Source of the DNA: CBDFKV01 sp965249035
GTDB lineage: Bacteria; Pseudomonadota; Gammaproteobacteria; Arenicellales; Poriferihabitantaceae
Direction: 5' to 3'
DNA: 64,000 bases
NCBI GenBank assembly: GCA_965249035.1
Contig: CBDFKV010000007.1
Coordinates: 1-64,000, forward strand
Shown here: positions 26,017-34,317 of the stretch, piece after piece
How positions within the stretch are numbered: the stretch's first letter is position 1
Layout of the letters: each line of letters begins with the position of its first letter
Made by a program: the position numbers and the translations under genes
The notes under the pieces: model-generated
Told to the model about the DNA's origin: nothing
The model's database searches: none
The model's input: the letters and a program-made list of their open reading frames with translations, nothing else

Positions 26017-26844
26017 TTAGGGCAAATCGCCGCGTCTAAATATCCAATAGCCAACAGCGGCACAGAGAGTGCCTAGAATTAGCGGATAAATCAGCGCCCA
26101 AATCAAATAACCATTATGGCCAAAGGTTTCTAGAATAACCCAGGCTGAAGGGCCTAAAAGCACCAGCTGTGGATCAAACAGCATCATCGCACCAGTGCGA
26201 AAAACCTGTAAGGGGTTGAGCAGAGCGATAAGGACAACTGATTCGGCATTGGCGCCTTCGTTGATCATGATACCTAACAAGATCAAGTCCAAAAATAACA
26301 GCAACACCAGCCATATCAAGAATGCCGCACCTTGAGCGATATCGGTTGAACGTGCCAGGCTGGAGATCAGCATGCCGATACCGAGGAAACACCAGGCCAG
26401 TACCAATAACAATGCCGTATAGAACGTGACTTGGCCCCAGGGTATGTCAGCCCCTTTTAAAGCTGCCCAGGTGACTGCGAGCATCATGGCGAGAAATACC
26501 GGCAGGAAAACCACGGTAAAGCGGCCGATGATTTTGCCCCAGTACCAAGCAGCTAAGCCAACCGGCAGCGATAACAAATATTCAAAAATACCGGCTTCAC
26601 GATCCCCTGCCACTGAGCGCACCGTCGTGAGCAAGACAAATATCGGTAGAATCGCCATGGTGATCTGTAAATACGTCACCAAAGCGCGTGATAAGCCGGT
26701 AAAGCCCATGACACGTGATTCAGTTAGGCCGGTAATGAAAAGTGCAACCACGATACCGCCGAAGATCATGGTGTAAACCGCAAACCAGCGTGAATGCAGA
26801 GATTCTTTGATATCCGCAAGAGCAGTGAGTGCTAAGTGATTCAT
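26017..26844 (-). CDS. nosY: NosY, ABC transporter permease for NosZ copper-centre assembly
   Basis: 275 residues with about six TM segments; the region RSVAGDREAGIFEYLLSLPV is the hallmark of NosY-type permeases. It pairs with the NosF ATPase and the periplasmic NosD to deliver sulfur and/or copper for the CuZ centre. Last gene of the minus-strand nos cluster; it overlaps nosL by 4 bp. Confidence 0.92.
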   Translation of the reverse strand: MNHLALTALADIKESLHSRWFAVYTMIFGGIVVALFITGLTESRVMGFTGLSRALVTYLQITMAILPIFVLLTTVRSVAGDREAGIFEYLLSLPVGLAAWYWGKIIGRFTVVFLPVFLAMMLAVTWAALKGADIPWGQVTFYTALLLVLAWCFLGIGMLISSLARSTDIAQGAAFLIWLVLLLFLDLILLGIMINEGANAESVVLIALLNPLQVFRTGAMMLFDPQLVLLGPSAWVILETFGHNGYLIWALIYPLILGTLCAAVGYWIFRRGDLP

Positions 26845-27350
26845 TGTGCGTGGTTTGTATCGGTTGGCAGCGGTTGGCCGCTGTGGCCATTGAATCGCTT
26901 TTCCACCTCGTAGATATGTGTCTTCGCTTGTTCAAAACTAAGCGCGTCATCTTGAGGCTCGACTTGTGCGCCAAGACCATAATCCATTGGCGTATTGTTA
27001 GCCGGGATGTACCAAGCTGTTTTGGCATCGATCCAGTCTTTGGTGTTGTGATGATTGACCCAAATCTCCGTGCGCGGATCATCTTTCCAGGGTTGTTCGT
27101 CCAGCCAGATTACGGCACAGCCGACGTCATCGAATTTGTACAGTTTGGTTTTTCGCTCAGCCTCACCGCCGCGAATTTGTGCTGAATAATTGGGACTGCT
27201 GACCGCCATCGCGCAGCGTACGCAGATTTCACGATCCCAGCGGACTTTACCTGCGCCGGTGCTCTCTTCAGCACCGCATGCCGCCAGTAGTATCAGTAAA
27301 GGAGTCAGACACAAATATCGCCATAAGGCGATATGAAGTTGAGTGGGCAT
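26841..27350 (-). CDS. nosL: NosL, copper-binding lipoprotein
   Basis: 169 residues. A lipobox (LLAACGAEE) anchors it to a membrane. The family Cu(I)-binding signature is visible as ICVRCAMAVS with a downstream Met, and the region KLYKFDDVGCAVIWL follows the NosL pattern. NosL hands copper to apo-NosZ or to NosD. It starts on the base where nosF stops, which shows translational coupling. Confidence 0.9.
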   Translation of the reverse strand: MPTQLHIALWRYLCLTPLLILLAACGAEESTGAGKVRWDREICVRCAMAVSSPNYSAQIRGGEAERKTKLYKFDDVGCAVIWLDEQPWKDDPRTEIWVNHHNTKDWIDAKTAWYIPANNTPMDYGLGAQVEPQDDALSFEQAKTHIYEVEKRFNGHSGQPLPTDTNHAQ

Positions 27351-28204
27351 TATGGGGACTCCTGCATGTGTATGCTGCTCAGTAACCCGGCATAACGTGA
27401 TAATACGCCGAGAAAACGCAGCCGGTCTGGGCCGGTGATAACGCCTCGCCAGCGCAGCTCATCCCCCTCAGAAACAAAGCCCCACTCACGTACGGTTTCA
27501 GAAAAAACGGGTGTTGCTTTTCTTAAGATGATGGTGCAGTCCAGTACACTGCTCATATCAACTTGATCGGCCACTTGATCGTCGAGCACAACTTTACCTT
27601 GATCCAACTCTACAACACGGTTGACCAGTGCCGCGACTTCATCCAGACGATGGCTGGAAATGATCATGGCGGTGTCTTGTTGTTTTTTTGCCAGCAATTT
27701 GAAAAAAGCGTGACGTGCCTCCGGATCCAGGTTGGCGGCCGGTTCATCCATGATCAGTAAGTTGCAGTCTCGGCCCAAGGCAATGCTGATCAAAAGCTTT
27801 TGTTTTTGACCGCCGGAGAGCTTAACAAACACATGCCGGTTGAACTGCTTGGCATCTAGCCCTAGCTGTTTGGCGACGATATACATTTCTTCAGGGTCGC
27901 TATCGCAGACACCAGCGGCAAATTGAATCAATTGACCTACCGGGATTTTCAATGGCGGGGGTAGCTGAGGCACAAAACCGATGTGTTTTAGCAGTTCTTC
28001 ACGATGGTCGCGGGGTCGCAGACCCTCTATTAATATTTCTCCCTCATGGTTATATTCGCCCAACAGACAACGAATAAGGGTCGTTTTACCCGCGCCGTTG
28101 GAGCCCACCAACGCCATTCGATCACCTTGCTTAATATTCAGGTCAATAGTGTCGAGAACCCGAGTTCGCCTGAAAGCTTTTGAGACGTTGTTGATGGTGA
28201 TCAT
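27350..28204 (-). CDS. nosF: NosF, ABC transporter ATP-binding subunit
   Basis: 284 residues. Walker A GSNGAGKTTL, Q-loop in HIGFVPQLP, signature LSGGQKQ, Walker B LLIMDEPAANLDP and the switch His in IISSHRLDEV are all present, followed by a C-terminal ~70-residue domain found in NosF. It powers NosY/NosD. It overlaps nosH by 4 bp. Confidence 0.92.
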   Translation of the reverse strand: MITINNVSKAFRRTRVLDTIDLNIKQGDRMALVGSNGAGKTTLIRCLLGEYNHEGEILIEGLRPRDHREELLKHIGFVPQLPPPLKIPVGQLIQFAAGVCDSDPEEMYIVAKQLGLDAKQFNRHVFVKLSGGQKQKLLISIALGRDCNLLIMDEPAANLDPEARHAFFKLLAKKQQDTAMIISSHRLDEVAALVNRVVELDQGKVVLDDQVADQVDMSSVLDCTIILRKATPVFSETVREWGFVSEGDELRWRGVITGPDRLRFLGVLSRYAGLLSSIHMQESP

Positions 28205-29172
28205 AATTTGTCTCCAAATCCTTTGAACTCGAATGTCAGCGAGTCGGTAGGGCAGGTTTCAACGCAGCGCCCGCAGCGCGTGCAATCTGAGCCAATATCG
28301 ACATCCATCGCATTGGCTTTGCCTTTGATCACGGTGTCCAGAACGTGAGGGACCAGGCAGACTTTGCGACACTCACCTTCATGCAGGCAATCTACTAGAT
28401 GATACTGCACCTTGAACGGCGAGATAGAACCCACCAAGCCGTAGGTTAAGCCAATCGGGCAACCATATCGACACCAAGCGCGGCGGGAATAGAAAATCTC
28501 AAACAAGAGTAGCAGCGACACCCAGATAAGTGCCAATCCAGGGCCGTAGATCAGCGCGCGGCTGAGGATGCCGGTGGGGGAAATCGTTTCAAATACCGTG
28601 TAGCCGCTAATCAATGCTAAGGCGCCAAAAATAAGCCAGAACCAGGTACGGGTGCGGCGATCAAAGGGGTGATCTTTCGCCCAGCCACGATCGACTAATT
28701 TCAGGTGCAGCATTTCAGCCCACTCGGCCAATAAGTGGTAGGGGCAAACCCAGGAACAAAAGGTGCGCCCACCGAGCAGCCACCACATGATGAACACCGT
28801 CGCGGTGCCAATCACCAGGTTAAGTACGATCTGCTTATACGCCAACATCACTTGCAGCGCTGAGTTTAAATCGGCCATGTGAAAGCCGACAAAGCGCGAG
28901 CCGGTTAGCGCGCCTTCCAATACGCTGATGTCTAGCCAATACGATACGACAAATAGTAAATTAACCGTGATCAGCACCGCCCAGCGCCGCCGCCGCCATT
29001 TTTGTGGCAGTTTTATTTTTTCAGCAATTTCTTTGTGAATGGCTGCAATCCGTGCTTTATCAAATTTCTTATGCTTATGCAGTTCGGTGACTGCTTCACT
29101 AAACTGGCTTTTGTCGGGGCGTGCGGGCGGGTTACCAAACAAAACACTCAAGGACTCAACTAACTTATTCAT
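28201..29172 (-). CDS. nosH: NosH (NapH-like), membrane Fe-S quinol-oxidising protein
   Basis: 323 residues. Four to five TM segments, two CxxxCP motifs (CSWVCPYH, CRYGCPIG) and a C-terminal [4Fe-4S] motif CTRCGRCVETCP match NapH/NosH. With NosG it is proposed to move electrons from menaquinol to the periplasmic N2O reductase branch in clade II systems. A further Cys-rich stretch (CLHEGECRKVCLVPH) may hold another cluster. It abuts nosG with a one-base overlap. Confidence 0.88.
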   Translation of the reverse strand: MNKLVESLSVLFGNPPARPDKSQFSEAVTELHKHKKFDKARIAAIHKEIAEKIKLPQKWRRRRWAVLITVNLLFVVSYWLDISVLEGALTGSRFVGFHMADLNSALQVMLAYKQIVLNLVIGTATVFIMWWLLGGRTFCSWVCPYHLLAEWAEMLHLKLVDRGWAKDHPFDRRTRTWFWLIFGALALISGYTVFETISPTGILSRALIYGPGLALIWVSLLLLFEIFYSRRAWCRYGCPIGLTYGLVGSISPFKVQYHLVDCLHEGECRKVCLVPHVLDTVIKGKANAMDVDIGSDCTRCGRCVETCPTDSLTFEFKGFGDKL

Positions 29173-29990
29173 CAGATATAGCCCTTGCCACGATTGTCAT
29201 TGGTTTCGATCACAATGGCTGCCTCTGAGGTGGGACAGACCATCTCGCAGACCCCGCAGCCCACACAGCCATCTAATACTTCAGGCTGCATTCGCTTTAC
29301 CCCGTCGGTTGATTCGATGGTGACCATCTGAATCGCTCTTTTGGGGGGGCATTGGTTTTCATCACCAGCGGGTGGTTTACCGGCTTCACATTCGTTAGCT
29401 CGAATCTCAATCGGGCACAAGCGTACGCACAGATCGCAAATCTCCAAATCAAAAGGGTGATCGGCCAAAGGAACCGCATTCCAACGGTCAACTTCACTAA
29501 AACGTAATACACCTTTGAATTCTGAACCCCGAGCTGCACCCTTGAAGCCTTTGCCTTGGGTTGCCAAACAGATTTTAGGCTGCGACAGCCTGGCCACCCC
29601 CATATTGGTTTGTGCGGGGTAATTAATGTCGTGAGTGAGTGAGCCTGTGGGGCAGGCCAATACGCATTGCAGCCCATCACAAGAAAAATCACACGCTTGT
29701 GTGCGCGCATCGATATAAGGGGAACCCACCCCAAACCCTTCATCCAGATCAGCCAGCTTGATCGCTTCGACTGGGCACACTTGCACGCATTGCCCACATT
29801 TGATGCAGGAGGATAAAAACTCTTTTTCGAGCAGTGCTCCAGGGGGTCGCAAACGCTTGGCCCATTGGCCGATAATGGGCACATAGCCCAATAGCGCGAA
29901 GGCGGTAATTCCCGCAGTATAGACAATAGAGCGCAGGAACATTCTGCGTTGTCTGGGGCCGGGTTTGCGCTTAGGTCTTGGCGTTGTCAT
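29172..29990 (-). CDS. nosG: NosG (NapG-like), periplasmic ferredoxin-type protein
   Basis: 272 residues. The N-terminus has a twin-arginine-like RRMFLR followed by a hydrophobic segment, consistent with Tat export and membrane attachment. Four Fe-S motifs are visible: CIKCGQCVQVCP, CDFSCDGLQCVLACP, CDLCVRLCP and CVGCGVCEMVCP, as in NapG. It is the partner of NosH in electron transfer from quinol. Lies 21 bp after nosD. Confidence 0.88.
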   Translation of the reverse strand: MTTPRPKRKPGPRQRRMFLRSIVYTAGITAFALLGYVPIIGQWAKRLRPPGALLEKEFLSSCIKCGQCVQVCPVEAIKLADLDEGFGVGSPYIDARTQACDFSCDGLQCVLACPTGSLTHDINYPAQTNMGVARLSQPKICLATQGKGFKGAARGSEFKGVLRFSEVDRWNAVPLADHPFDLEICDLCVRLCPIEIRANECEAGKPPAGDENQCPPKRAIQMVTIESTDGVKRMQPEVLDGCVGCGVCEMVCPTSEAAIVIETNDNRGKGYI

Positions 29991-30011
29991 ATTCTGCTAA
30001 CTGTTCACAAG

Positions 30012-31436
30012 CTAATTCTTTTGCGCTTCGAGCAGCTTTTCGTAGGCACTTTTTTGACCGTTTAATTTTACCGCCGTATCATCTTCCGTTGTGTTGGTAT
30101 TGAAGTCGCGTGGCTCGATGAATTTAGCCATGACGGGTGTGGTGTCGCGAACTAATAAATTCGGTTCGGTAAAGGGTGCTAGTCTCTCCAAGAAATCTAA
30201 GGTTTCAAGCACGGGCGAGCCTTTGAAAAATTGTGCATGAGGAGCGTCTCGCCATAATCGGTCAGCGTAGGCGTATAGCTCGTAAGGGGTATCGCCTTGA
30301 TTATCGTTGTCGCGGTCGAAGCCTTGGTAGTCGCTCCAGTAATTGCCTTCCCAGATGTTTCGATTGGCGGTCTTGCCACCCGCAACAATTAATTGCTCCA
30401 AGTTGCCGGAGAATTGATTTTTCTTAAAAACACTGCCGGTCCAGTCGTTTAGAAAACGGATACCAATGCCGTTGTAGGCAATCAAGTTATCCGTAAAGGT
30501 ATTGGTGGTGTCAGGCTGAAAGGGCGAAACATCGATATATAGGCCGCTGGCACAATACAGTATCTTATTGCCTTCTACGGTTAAGTCAGATGATTCTTTG
30601 AGCCCAATACCTACGCCAGTGGGTCCGGCGGCATGGGCAATCGTATTGTTGCGAAGAATAACTCCGTCGCTATACATCAAGAAAACGCCGACGGTATTAT
30701 TGTAATAATTATTGCCTTCGACCAGATTGTAGCGCGAGTACATGAAGTGCAGCGAATATCGGCTGTTAGAGCCGGTATTGCGCGAGATTTCATTATTGGC
30801 CGAATACCACACCACCATGTCGCGTACATTGAAGGTGACGTTGTCGGTGATTTTATTGTGAAAGCTATACCATAGCCGTACCGAATCGCCTTTCTGACCT
30901 AGGCCAAAATTATCCTTGGAGCTGATCGTATTGCGTTTGACGATGTTATTTTCAGATTGCTGTAAATCCACCCCAAATAGGCAGTCATCGATCACGTTAT
31001 TTTTGATGACATTGTAATTGCCACGAACTTGCACGCCGGAGTCGATATCATTGGCAGACTCACCTGAATTGGTTAGGCGCAAGTTTTGTAGGGTCGCGCC
31101 ATCGACATCAAGCAAGATGATAGTGCCTTTGCCTCCACCGTCGATAGTCACGCCATTGGCGCCATCGATGACGATTGGTTTATCCACTACCACTGGACCA
31201 GCGTACACGCCCGCTGGCGGTTTCAGCGTTGAGCCGGGTTCTGCAGCGTCTACCAGCGCTTGAAAAGAGGGCAGAGGTGCCTCAACGGCTGCTTGAGCAA
31301 TTGCGACACAAAGCCCGAATACGCAGAACGTTATGGCTTGGATTAAATGTTGCTGATTTCGCTTGGCTGCTAAGCGCCGTTGGACGACTCGGCTGGGCCG
31401 GAATAGAAGCGGGCGAATAGCGCTATTCGCTCTCAC
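30012..31436 (-). CDS. nosD: NosD, periplasmic beta-helix protein for CuZ assembly
   Basis: 474 residues. After a long basic N-terminus a signal peptide is visible (ITFCVFGLCVAIAQA-A). The body is a right-handed beta-helix with CASH/PbH1-type repeats (NVIKNNVIDDCLFGVDL, NLVEGNNYYNNTVGVFLMYSDGVILRNN). NosD is needed to build the [4Cu:2S] CuZ site with NosFY. Its start overlaps the end of nosB by 14 bp. Confidence 0.93.
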   Translation of the reverse strand: MRANSAIRPLLFRPSRVVQRRLAAKRNQQHLIQAITFCVFGLCVAIAQAAVEAPLPSFQALVDAAEPGSTLKPPAGVYAGPVVVDKPIVIDGANGVTIDGGGKGTIILLDVDGATLQNLRLTNSGESANDIDSGVQVRGNYNVIKNNVIDDCLFGVDLQQSENNIVKRNTISSKDNFGLGQKGDSVRLWYSFHNKITDNVTFNVRDMVVWYSANNEISRNTGSNSRYSLHFMYSRYNLVEGNNYYNNTVGVFLMYSDGVILRNNTIAHAAGPTGVGIGLKESSDLTVEGNKILYCASGLYIDVSPFQPDTTNTFTDNLIAYNGIGIRFLNDWTGSVFKKNQFSGNLEQLIVAGGKTANRNIWEGNYWSDYQGFDRDNDNQGDTPYELYAYADRLWRDAPHAQFFKGSPVLETLDFLERLAPFTEPNLLVRDTTPVMAKFIEPRDFNTNTTEDDTAVKLNGQKSAYEKLLEAQKN

Positions 31437-32619
31437 TGGCCTTGAGCTGTTTACTGCGAATCATAGCTGCCAAGGCTAACAGAACCGCCAGCAATAGCAT
31501 CAAATAAAAGCCAATTGCCGGGTAGGAATGGGTCGTAAACTGCGCAACTTTACCTTGCCCGAATACGGTTGGCATAAATGGCTTGACCGTAAATGCACCC
31601 ATGTCGTTCAGCGTATGACCATACCAATATAACCAGCCTGAATATTCGGTCAGGAAAAATAATGGCAACGCCATAGGCACTAAAATCAACAGCCAGTTGA
31701 GTAAACTGATTTGTTTCCAGATCCCAAACACTAGCAACAACATGGCTGCAAGAATGCCCCAATACACAACTTCAGCCACCGCGCTCATGGTTTTCACCAT
31801 CGGCACGATTTCTGCTTGATTATTGAAATAGCGTCCCAGATTCTTTTGATAGTGCCAAGCCATCATTTGAGAGGCACTGCCATCCCAGACCAGTCGGCTG
31901 GATAGGGGTTGTTTGGCCTGGTCGATGTCAAAGATACTTTTTAGGTGTGTGATATTTGCGAGCTTATCTGACTGCTCTTTGTCGGCAGCTTGCTTATGGG
32001 TCGTGTCGTCGGTGCGGCCTTCCGACTGGGCGAGCGAAGCTTTAAGTCGATCGATAATATCGTTACCTGAGCCAAAACGATTATTGGTCTCCGCGCTATC
32101 CTTGTCGGTATCCTGATCCATCGAAGTGACCAGCGCAAATAGGTATCCGGCGTTATGGTAGTTGAGCCCATCGTTACCATGCCAGACCATGCTCATCCAA
32201 GCAGCTATCGCAGCGAAACCGATGGTGGCGGTCAGCAGCCGTAGTTTGGTACTGGTTACGGCAAAGCTGAGCAACATGACTGTCATCATAGCCACCAAAA
32301 AGGGTGAAAATACCCGCTCAATCACACCACCAGCTGCGATCGGATACATGCCGACATAGTGGTTGATGGTGTCCATCTCGTGCACGCAGTCCAGTGCTTC
32401 GTCTTCCAAAATTTCCGCATTATCAACTTTTTCGCAGCCGTTAAATACGCCGTTCATGTGAAAATCGATGCGCACGCCATCGGGAAAGGCTTCAACCGGA
32501 TAGTTGGGTGCGGTCAACGCCACCCACCAAACGGGCAGGAAGTAAATCACTACCAGCAACACGGTGGATAGTAGGATTAGTGTGGTGGAGAGAACTCCAC
32601 GGTTATTGCTCATAGCCAT
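31423..32619 (-). CDS. nosB: NosB-like membrane protein of clade II nos clusters
   Basis: 398 residues with about six TM segments (near 10-30, 100-180, 280-330, 365-385) and a large soluble, hydrophilic loop (about 180-260). The position between nosZ/cytochromes and nosD, and the start YFLPVWWVALTAPNYPVEAFPDG, fit NosB, a protein found only in atypical (clade II) nos clusters. Its biochemical role is not established. Confidence 0.8.
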   Translation of the reverse strand: MAMSNNRGVLSTTLILLSTVLLVVIYFLPVWWVALTAPNYPVEAFPDGVRIDFHMNGVFNGCEKVDNAEILEDEALDCVHEMDTINHYVGMYPIAAGGVIERVFSPFLVAMMTVMLLSFAVTSTKLRLLTATIGFAAIAAWMSMVWHGNDGLNYHNAGYLFALVTSMDQDTDKDSAETNNRFGSGNDIIDRLKASLAQSEGRTDDTTHKQAADKEQSDKLANITHLKSIFDIDQAKQPLSSRLVWDGSASQMMAWHYQKNLGRYFNNQAEIVPMVKTMSAVAEVVYWGILAAMLLLVFGIWKQISLLNWLLILVPMALPLFFLTEYSGWLYWYGHTLNDMGAFTVKPFMPTVFGQGKVAQFTTHSYPAIGFYLMLLLAVLLALAAMIRSKQLKASESE

Positions 32620-32685
32620 GACGAAATTCAGCGTGTCGGTTTAGTCGGTAAGGGCTTAGCGCTGCTGGATCAGCGATAAAGACCG

Positions 32686-32719
32686 CCAAAGCCCTGCCAA
32701 TTGCTTGGCAGGGCTTTGG
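32686..32719. terminator. Perfect 15-bp hairpin between cytochrome c gene and nosB
   Basis: 32686-32700 is perfectly complementary to 32705-32719 with a TTGC loop. Only a weak T-rich stretch follows on the minus strand, so it may act as an mRNA-processing or 3'-end-protecting stem rather than a classic terminator. Confidence 0.7.
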
Positions 32720-32741
32720 TGTTGTGCGTCGTTAGTGCTAA

Positions 32742-33824
32742 CTAGTCGTAGTCAGGGTTTAACCAGTCTTTTGATGGCGCTTGCTTTTCCTTGGGAACCG
32801 GAATACGAGTTACGTAGTTAACGACCATTTGCATATCCTTGTCGGAAAAGGCATTGATTTGCTCAATCATGTCAGGATTAGCGTTACGGCGTTTACCGTC
32901 ACGGATCCATTCGAACTGACGCAGCATATAGTTGTAGTGCTGGCCTTGGATTAAGGGATAGAACTCTTCCGCTTTACCTTCACCGGTTTCACCGTGGCAC
33001 TTGACACAGTTGTCGACGTACAGCTGCTTGCCTTGGTCAAATTCAGGTGTTCCTTCTTCCCACTCGCCTTTACCGTGATCAGGGTTCATTGGCAGCTTGG
33101 CGATATAGTCAACTACGTCGGCCAACGCTTGCGTGTCGCCAATCGCTTCTGGTAATGCAAATGGGTACATGGTTGGATTATCACGGTTTTTGCTGCGAAT
33201 ATCTGATAGCTGCTTAATCAGCACTTCTTTATGTTGACCTGCGAGCTGAGGGAAGGTGCCGTCGGGCTTGCCCCAACCTTCGGTGAGGTGACAACCCGCG
33301 CAGACTTCATAGACTTCCAAGCCGTTTTCACGATCAGGCTCAAGGTCCATTGCTAGGTCACGTTCTCCACCCGCGGTCATCCAGACGCGCTCACTACTGC
33401 CATCGGCAGCTTCGCCAGTAGCAGCATTTGCTGCCGGTGCGGCTGCAGCGGGAGCGGCGACTTTAGAAACAGCGCGACCCGGTTTATAGTCAAGCGTGGC
33501 GAGATAAGTGGCGATAGCTTCCATTTCCTCGGCACTGACGAGGTGCATGATGTCTTTCATCGCTTGCGAGTTGCTATTGCTACGCGCACCGCTTTTTATG
33601 TCCTTCATTTGCTGCAGGGCGTATTCTTTGCTGTGACCGCCAATAGACGGGTAGGCAGGCAATATTGGCGTGCTCGCATCTTTACCGTGACAGGTATGAC
33701 AGGTTCTTTCGGTGAAAAGTGTTGCACCGTCCAGATCTGCAGCTAATGCGGTATTGCTCACTGCAACAAAAACTGCCGCGATTAACGGCAAACGAAAACT
33801 AAGAATTTTGGACATGTGACCCAT
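32742..33824 (-). CDS. Triheme c-type cytochrome of the nos cluster
   Basis: 360 residues with a signal peptide ending near TALA-AD. Three CxxCH motifs are seen: CHTCH (42-46), CAGCH (near 175) and CVKCH (near 272), in three cytochrome-c class I-like domains. A second ATG at 33815 has a better spaced GAGGA site and may be the real start. Clade II clusters usually carry one or two cytochromes (NosC1/NosC2) as electron carriers to NosZ; this and the monoheme protein at 33900 occupy those positions. Confidence 0.85.
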   Translation of the reverse strand: MGHMSKILSFRLPLIAAVFVAVSNTALAADLDGATLFTERTCHTCHGKDASTPILPAYPSIGGHSKEYALQQMKDIKSGARSNSNSQAMKDIMHLVSAEEMEAIATYLATLDYKPGRAVSKVAAPAAAAPAANAATGEAADGSSERVWMTAGGERDLAMDLEPDRENGLEVYEVCAGCHLTEGWGKPDGTFPQLAGQHKEVLIKQLSDIRSKNRDNPTMYPFALPEAIGDTQALADVVDYIAKLPMNPDHGKGEWEEGTPEFDQGKQLYVDNCVKCHGETGEGKAEEFYPLIQGQHYNYMLRQFEWIRDGKRRNANPDMIEQINAFSDKDMQMVVNYVTRIPVPKEKQAPSKDWLNPDYD

Positions 33825-33851
33825 TTCCTCGTGCGATAGGTAGAAATAAAA

Positions 33852-33888
33852 AACCTGATAGCGATCACTAGTGGATCGCTATCAGGTT
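33852..33888 (-). terminator. Strong rho-independent terminator after monoheme cytochrome gene
   Basis: A perfect 15-bp stem (33852-33866 with 33874-33888, 7-nt loop) followed on the minus strand by T6. It lies 11 nt after the stop of the gene ending at 33900 and precedes the triheme cytochrome gene. Confidence 0.9.
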
Positions 33889-33899
33889 TGGTGTTATGG

Positions 33900-34220
33900 C
33901 TATAGCTCCGACAAATATTCTGCCAGTGCAGCGATTTCTTCGTCCGATACCGATGCCATAATGGCTTTCATCGCGATGGACTGCCCATTATTGCGAGCGC
34001 CACTCTTGATATCAGTCATTTGTTGGGCCAGATACTCTTTTGTTTGGCCAGCAATTTTAGGGTACAGCGGCATGAGAGGGGTATTTGCATCGGCGCCATG
34101 ACATGCCATGCAGCCTTTGCCGGTGTAAAGTGATGCACCGTCTGCTGCCAGAGCAATTCCGGTCATAGAAAGCTGTGCGACAACGATGGTCGCAATACCA
34201 ATTTTCGTCAATTTTTTCAT
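33900..34220 (-). CDS. Small monoheme c-type cytochrome
   Basis: 106 residues with a signal peptide (IGIATIVVAQLSMTGIALA-A), one haem site CMACH and a downstream Met in MPLYPKIAG/MTDIKSGARN, typical of cytochrome c5/c553-like class I proteins. It resembles the first domain of the adjacent triheme protein (both have Y(P)KIAGQTKEYLAQQM-like and MxxIxxxVSxEExxAxAxYL patterns). Probably an electron donor to NosZ. The gene sits between two terminators, so it can be a separate short transcript. Confidence 0.9.
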   Translation of the reverse strand: MKKLTKIGIATIVVAQLSMTGIALAADGASLYTGKGCMACHGADANTPLMPLYPKIAGQTKEYLAQQMTDIKSGARNNGQSIAMKAIMASVSDEEIAALAEYLSEL

Positions 34221-34262
34221 GATTTATCTCTAGTGTGTTTATTAAGGATTATTAAAGGGAAA

Positions 34263-34291
34263 AGAGGGAGACCCACGGATGGCCTCCCTCT
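34263..34291 (-). terminator. Terminator/attenuator after nosZ
   Basis: AGAGGGAG (34263-34270) pairs with CTCCCTCT (34284-34291); on the minus strand the hairpin is followed by TTTTCCCTTT. It is 26 nt after the nosZ stop and before the monoheme cytochrome gene. Confidence 0.75.
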
Positions 34292-34317
34292 GACCCAGAG
34301 GCTAATTATAGTTGTGA

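Noticed and set aside
32686..33888. Perfect inverted repeats as possible mobile-element or attC sites
   Set aside because: They lie directly after gene stops, have short loops, no flanking duplication and no nearby recombinase; terminator or mRNA-stem roles explain them.
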